Under the pieces are notes generated by a model. That model ran no database searches, had not been told where the DNA came from, and saw only the letters and a program-made list of their open reading frames with translations. From Candidatus Woesearchaeota archaeon (GTDB lineage Archaea; Nanobdellota; Nanobdellia; Woesearchaeales; JAGWAF01), in NCBI GenBank assembly GCA_016932755.1, contig JAFGCE010000078.1, positions 1 through 19,221 on the forward strand: 19,221 nucleotides of DNA, in the 5' to 3' direction. This document shows, piece after piece, positions 19,162 through 19,221 of this stretch (positions within the stretch are counted from its first letter, which is position 1; every line of letters begins with the position of its first letter). The position numbers and the translations under genes are program-made.

Positions 19162-19221
19162 ATGAGAATAGTTCATCAGAAGATAACAATCATAAACACG
19201 AGAAGGCCGACAAGAAACCTC
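19162..19221 (+). CDS. N-terminus of a protein running off the right edge, possibly a regulator
   Basis: ATG 19162 opens a frame of 20 codons to the window edge. The start is strengthened by the TATA box 27 nt upstream. The basic segment INTRRPTRNL resembles, from memory, the N-terminus of an archaeal helix-turn-helix protein family, but 20 residues are too few to assign it. Its place opposite the chaperone operon would suit a regulator (inference). Confidence 0.5.
   Translation, partial: MRIVHQKITIINTRRPTRNL

Noticed and set aside
1..19221. Search by eye for tRNA genes, CRISPR repeats, insertion sequences or long direct repeats
   Set aside because: No cloverleaf with a TTCGA arm, regularly spaced repeat, transposase motif or terminal inverted repeat was noticed. 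Reading by eye could miss a divergent case.

Overview
The window looks like a compact, AT-rich archaeal genome, most likely a DPANN-type archaeon (Woesearchaeota/Pacearchaeota-like); this placement is inference from gene content. Archaeal signs are TATA-like boxes about 26 nt upstream of start codons, leaderless genes, a RibL-type FAD synthase, a TrmB-family regulator, an Lhr-type helicase, an MJ0037/COG1407-type phosphoesterase and many tiny zinc-ribbon ORFs. The bacterial-type DnaK/DnaJ/GrpE set is typical of those archaea that acquired it by ancient transfer. Genes are packed tightly, with 1-17 nt overlaps. No tRNA, rRNA, CRISPR array or insertion sequence was seen.

Region by region. (1) 1-460: the end of an acidic protein, then two tiny ORFs on the plus strand (the second a zinc ribbon), closed by a strong hairpin followed by a T-rich tract. 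(2) 464-1275: a minus-strand pair, a 38-residue zinc ribbon coupled to a class I methyltransferase. It shares a perfectly symmetric 18-bp TATA palindrome with the divergent ribL-like gene. (3) 1338-3929: ribL-like gene on plus, facing a minus pair of GT39/PMT_2 membrane glycosyltransferase and COG1407 metallophosphoesterase. (4) 4037-5026: a plus-strand pair, a secreted small protein and an unrecognised 208-residue protein. (5) 5032-7893: an Lhr-family helicase on minus with an unusual Walker A. (6) 8013-10081: a malate/lactate dehydrogenase-like (Ldh_2) gene divergent from a TrmB-family regulator, with a 14-bp palindrome between the two promoters. (7) 10078-10884: an M50 membrane protease and a divergent zinc-ribbon microgene.

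(8) 10879-19045 is the main feature: twelve minus-strand genes with overlaps or gaps of no more than 7 nt, read as grpE, YkgJ-type cysteine cluster protein, HAD, GNAT, MBL-fold hydrolase, DUF3467, CYTH, dnaK, 102-residue unknown, HD hydrolase, HAD, dnaJ. One promoter is visible, upstream of grpE, with a 19-bp inverted repeat at the predicted transcription start. The operon thus places nine mostly small-molecule enzyme or metal-binding genes inside the Hsp70 chaperone team, suggesting joint stress expression. A divergent gene running off the right edge at 19162 is a possible regulator.

First genes of transcription units are mostly leaderless, with the start codon about 26 nt from the TATA box. 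Genes inside the long operon usually have G-rich Shine-Dalgarno-like sites and ATGA/GTGA coupling. I used this contrast to choose several start codons.
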